Assembly (NCBI GenBank): GCA_017419895.1
Contig: JAFOKI010000147.1
Location: 1-6,704 of the forward strand
Source: Eubacterium sp.
Lineage (GTDB): Bacteria > Bacillota > Clostridia > Peptostreptococcales > Anaerovoracaceae
Reading direction: 5' to 3'
DNA length: 6,704 nucleotides
Below are positions 5,787-6,704 of this stretch, in pieces; positions within the stretch are counted from its first letter, which is position 1; the number at the start of each line of letters is the position of its first letter. The position numbers were made by a program, and so were the translations under genes. The notes below the pieces were generated by a model. It was given only the letters and a program-made list of their open reading frames with translations, was not told the DNA's origin and ran no database searches.

Positions 5787-6704
5787 TTATTTTCCGGAAG
5801 TCTTAAGGACGTCGCGGATCTTGTGCTGCACCATCAGACGGATAGCGTCACGGCCCGGGCCGAGATATTTGCGCGGGTCAAACTCTTCCGGATGATCCTG
5901 GAGGACTTGACGGATGGAAGCTGTCATGGCAAGACGGAGGTCTGTGTCGACGTTTACTTTGCAGACGCCGTGCTTGGTTGCTTCGGTGATCATGTCTTCG
6001 GGAACGCCCTGGGCTCCGGGGACCTGTCCGCCGTATTTGTTGCAGAGTTCAACGAACTCCTGCGGAACGGAGGAAGCTCCGTGAAGAACGAGCGGGGTGT
6101 TCGGGATCAGCGCGTGGATCTTCTTGAGACGTTCAAAATCGAGGTACGGCGTGCCTTTGAATTTGTAAGCGCCGTGGCTTGTTCCGATAGCGATCGCGAG
6201 CGAGTCGACTCCTGTCTTTTCGACGAATTCAGCGGCTTCTTCAGGAACCGTGAATGTGGCGTCGCGCGCGCTGACATTGACAGCGTCTTCGATGCCCGCG
6301 AGTTTGCCGAGCTCGGCTTCTACGACAACACCGTGGTCGTGAGCGTATTCAACTACACGTTTGGTGAGTTTGATGTTTTCCTCAAACGGATACTTGGAAC
6401 CGTCGATCATTACTGACGTAAAACCGTCGTCAACGCAGGATTTGCAAATCTCGAAATCCGCGCCGTGGTCGAGATGAAGTGCCGCATTGATGCCGCTGTC
6501 TTCTATCGCAGCCTCGACCAGCTTGCGTAGATAAGCGGGTTTGGCGTATTTTCTGGCGCCTGCCGATACCTGAAGAATGACCGGCGCGTTTTCTGCCTGG
6601 GCAGCTTCGGCTATGCCCTGCACGATCTCCATATTATTTACGTTGAACGCACCAATTGCATAATCGTTGACCAGCGCTTTTTCAAACATTTCCTTTGTTG
6701 TAAC
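5787..6704 (-). CDS. fba: Class II fructose-1,6-bisphosphate aldolase, partial at the 5' end
   Basis: This zinc-dependent aldolase interconverts fructose 1,6-bisphosphate with dihydroxyacetone phosphate and glyceraldehyde 3-phosphate in glycolysis and gluconeogenesis. The frame stays open to the window edge. Upstream of the internal ATG at 6689 it reads V-T-T-K-E, matching the usual MxVTTKEMF start, so the true start is probably only one to three codons outside. Numbering from the ATG at 6689, the metal and catalytic region HLDH is at 72-75, the other histidine ligands are expected at H172 (GTSHGAYK) and H203 (LHGASSVP), and the phosphate-binding KVNVDTDLR is at 244-252. The segment GGQVPGAQGVPEDM (220-233) is typical of the roughly 305-residue clostridial form. 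Its promoter is outside the window. It converges on the GH3 gene and shares the bidirectional terminator with it. Confidence 0.96.
   Translation of the reverse strand, partial: VTTKEMFEKALVNDYAIGAFNVNNMEIVQGIAEAAQAENAPVILQVSAGARKYAKPAYLRKLVEAAIEDSGINAALHLDHGADFEICKSCVDDGFTSVMIDGSKYPFEENIKLTKRVVEYAHDHGVVVEAELGKLAGIEDAVNVSARDATFTVPEEAAEFVEKTGVDSLAIAIGTSHGAYKFKGTPYLDFERLKKIHALIPNTPLVLHGASSVPQEFVELCNKYGGQVPGAQGVPEDMITEATKHGVCKVNVDTDLRLAMTASIRQVLQDHPEEFDPRKYLGPGRDAIRLMVQHKIRDVLKTSGK

Noticed and set aside
5823..6416. A 197-codon plus-strand open frame opposite the aldolase gene.
   Set aside because: It is antisense to a strongly conserved enzyme, has no convincing ribosome binding site, and encodes no recognisable domain.

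Overview
The window looks like ordinary chromosomal DNA from an anaerobic Gram-positive bacterium, most likely a member of the Clostridia (Bacillota). The evidence is an EF-G paralogue of the clostridial type, a two-domain NagZ-like GH3 enzyme anchored as a lipoprotein, a clostridial-type class II fructose-bisphosphate aldolase, strong AGGAGG-like ribosome binding sites, and moderate G+C with AT-rich intergenic promoters. The genus cannot be fixed from the sequence alone. No mobile element, tRNA, rRNA, CRISPR array or defence gene is visible.

Layout: bases 1-160 form a promoter and leader region with a well-spaced sigma-A-type promoter (TTGTAA, 17 bp, TATAAT) whose -35 lies inside a long interrupted dyad. 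Bases 161-2122 encode an EF-G-like translational GTPase. A 108-bp gap follows, containing a strong intrinsic terminator that ends only 14 nt before radA. Bases 2231-3616 encode RadA/Sms, and 24 bp later comes a lipoprotein GH3 beta-N-acetylglucosaminidase (3641-5647), probably on the same transcript. A convergent gap of 139 bp (5648-5786) holds two hairpins, the second a bidirectional terminator. A class II aldolase gene then runs leftward to the window edge (5787-6704) and lacks only its first few codons.

The genes do not form one pathway. They cover translation (EF-G-like), recombination and repair (RadA), peptidoglycan turnover (NagZ-like) and glycolysis (aldolase). Only radA and the GH3 gene look operonic.

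The most surprising signal is not a gene. Between about 2377 and 2490, inside radA, four inverted repeats stand end to end. Two are perfect: 12-bp arms with a 3-nt loop, and 10-bp arms with a 4-nt loop. They span the codons joining the zinc-finger linker to the ATPase domain, which suggests a structured mRNA element within the reading frame. Other points worth a second look are the dyad over the first promoter, the terminator that nearly touches the radA ribosome binding site, the shortened CxC half of the RadA zinc finger, and the tyrosine that replaces the usual catalytic histidine in the EF-G-like protein. I found no clear evidence of a wholly new multi-gene system.
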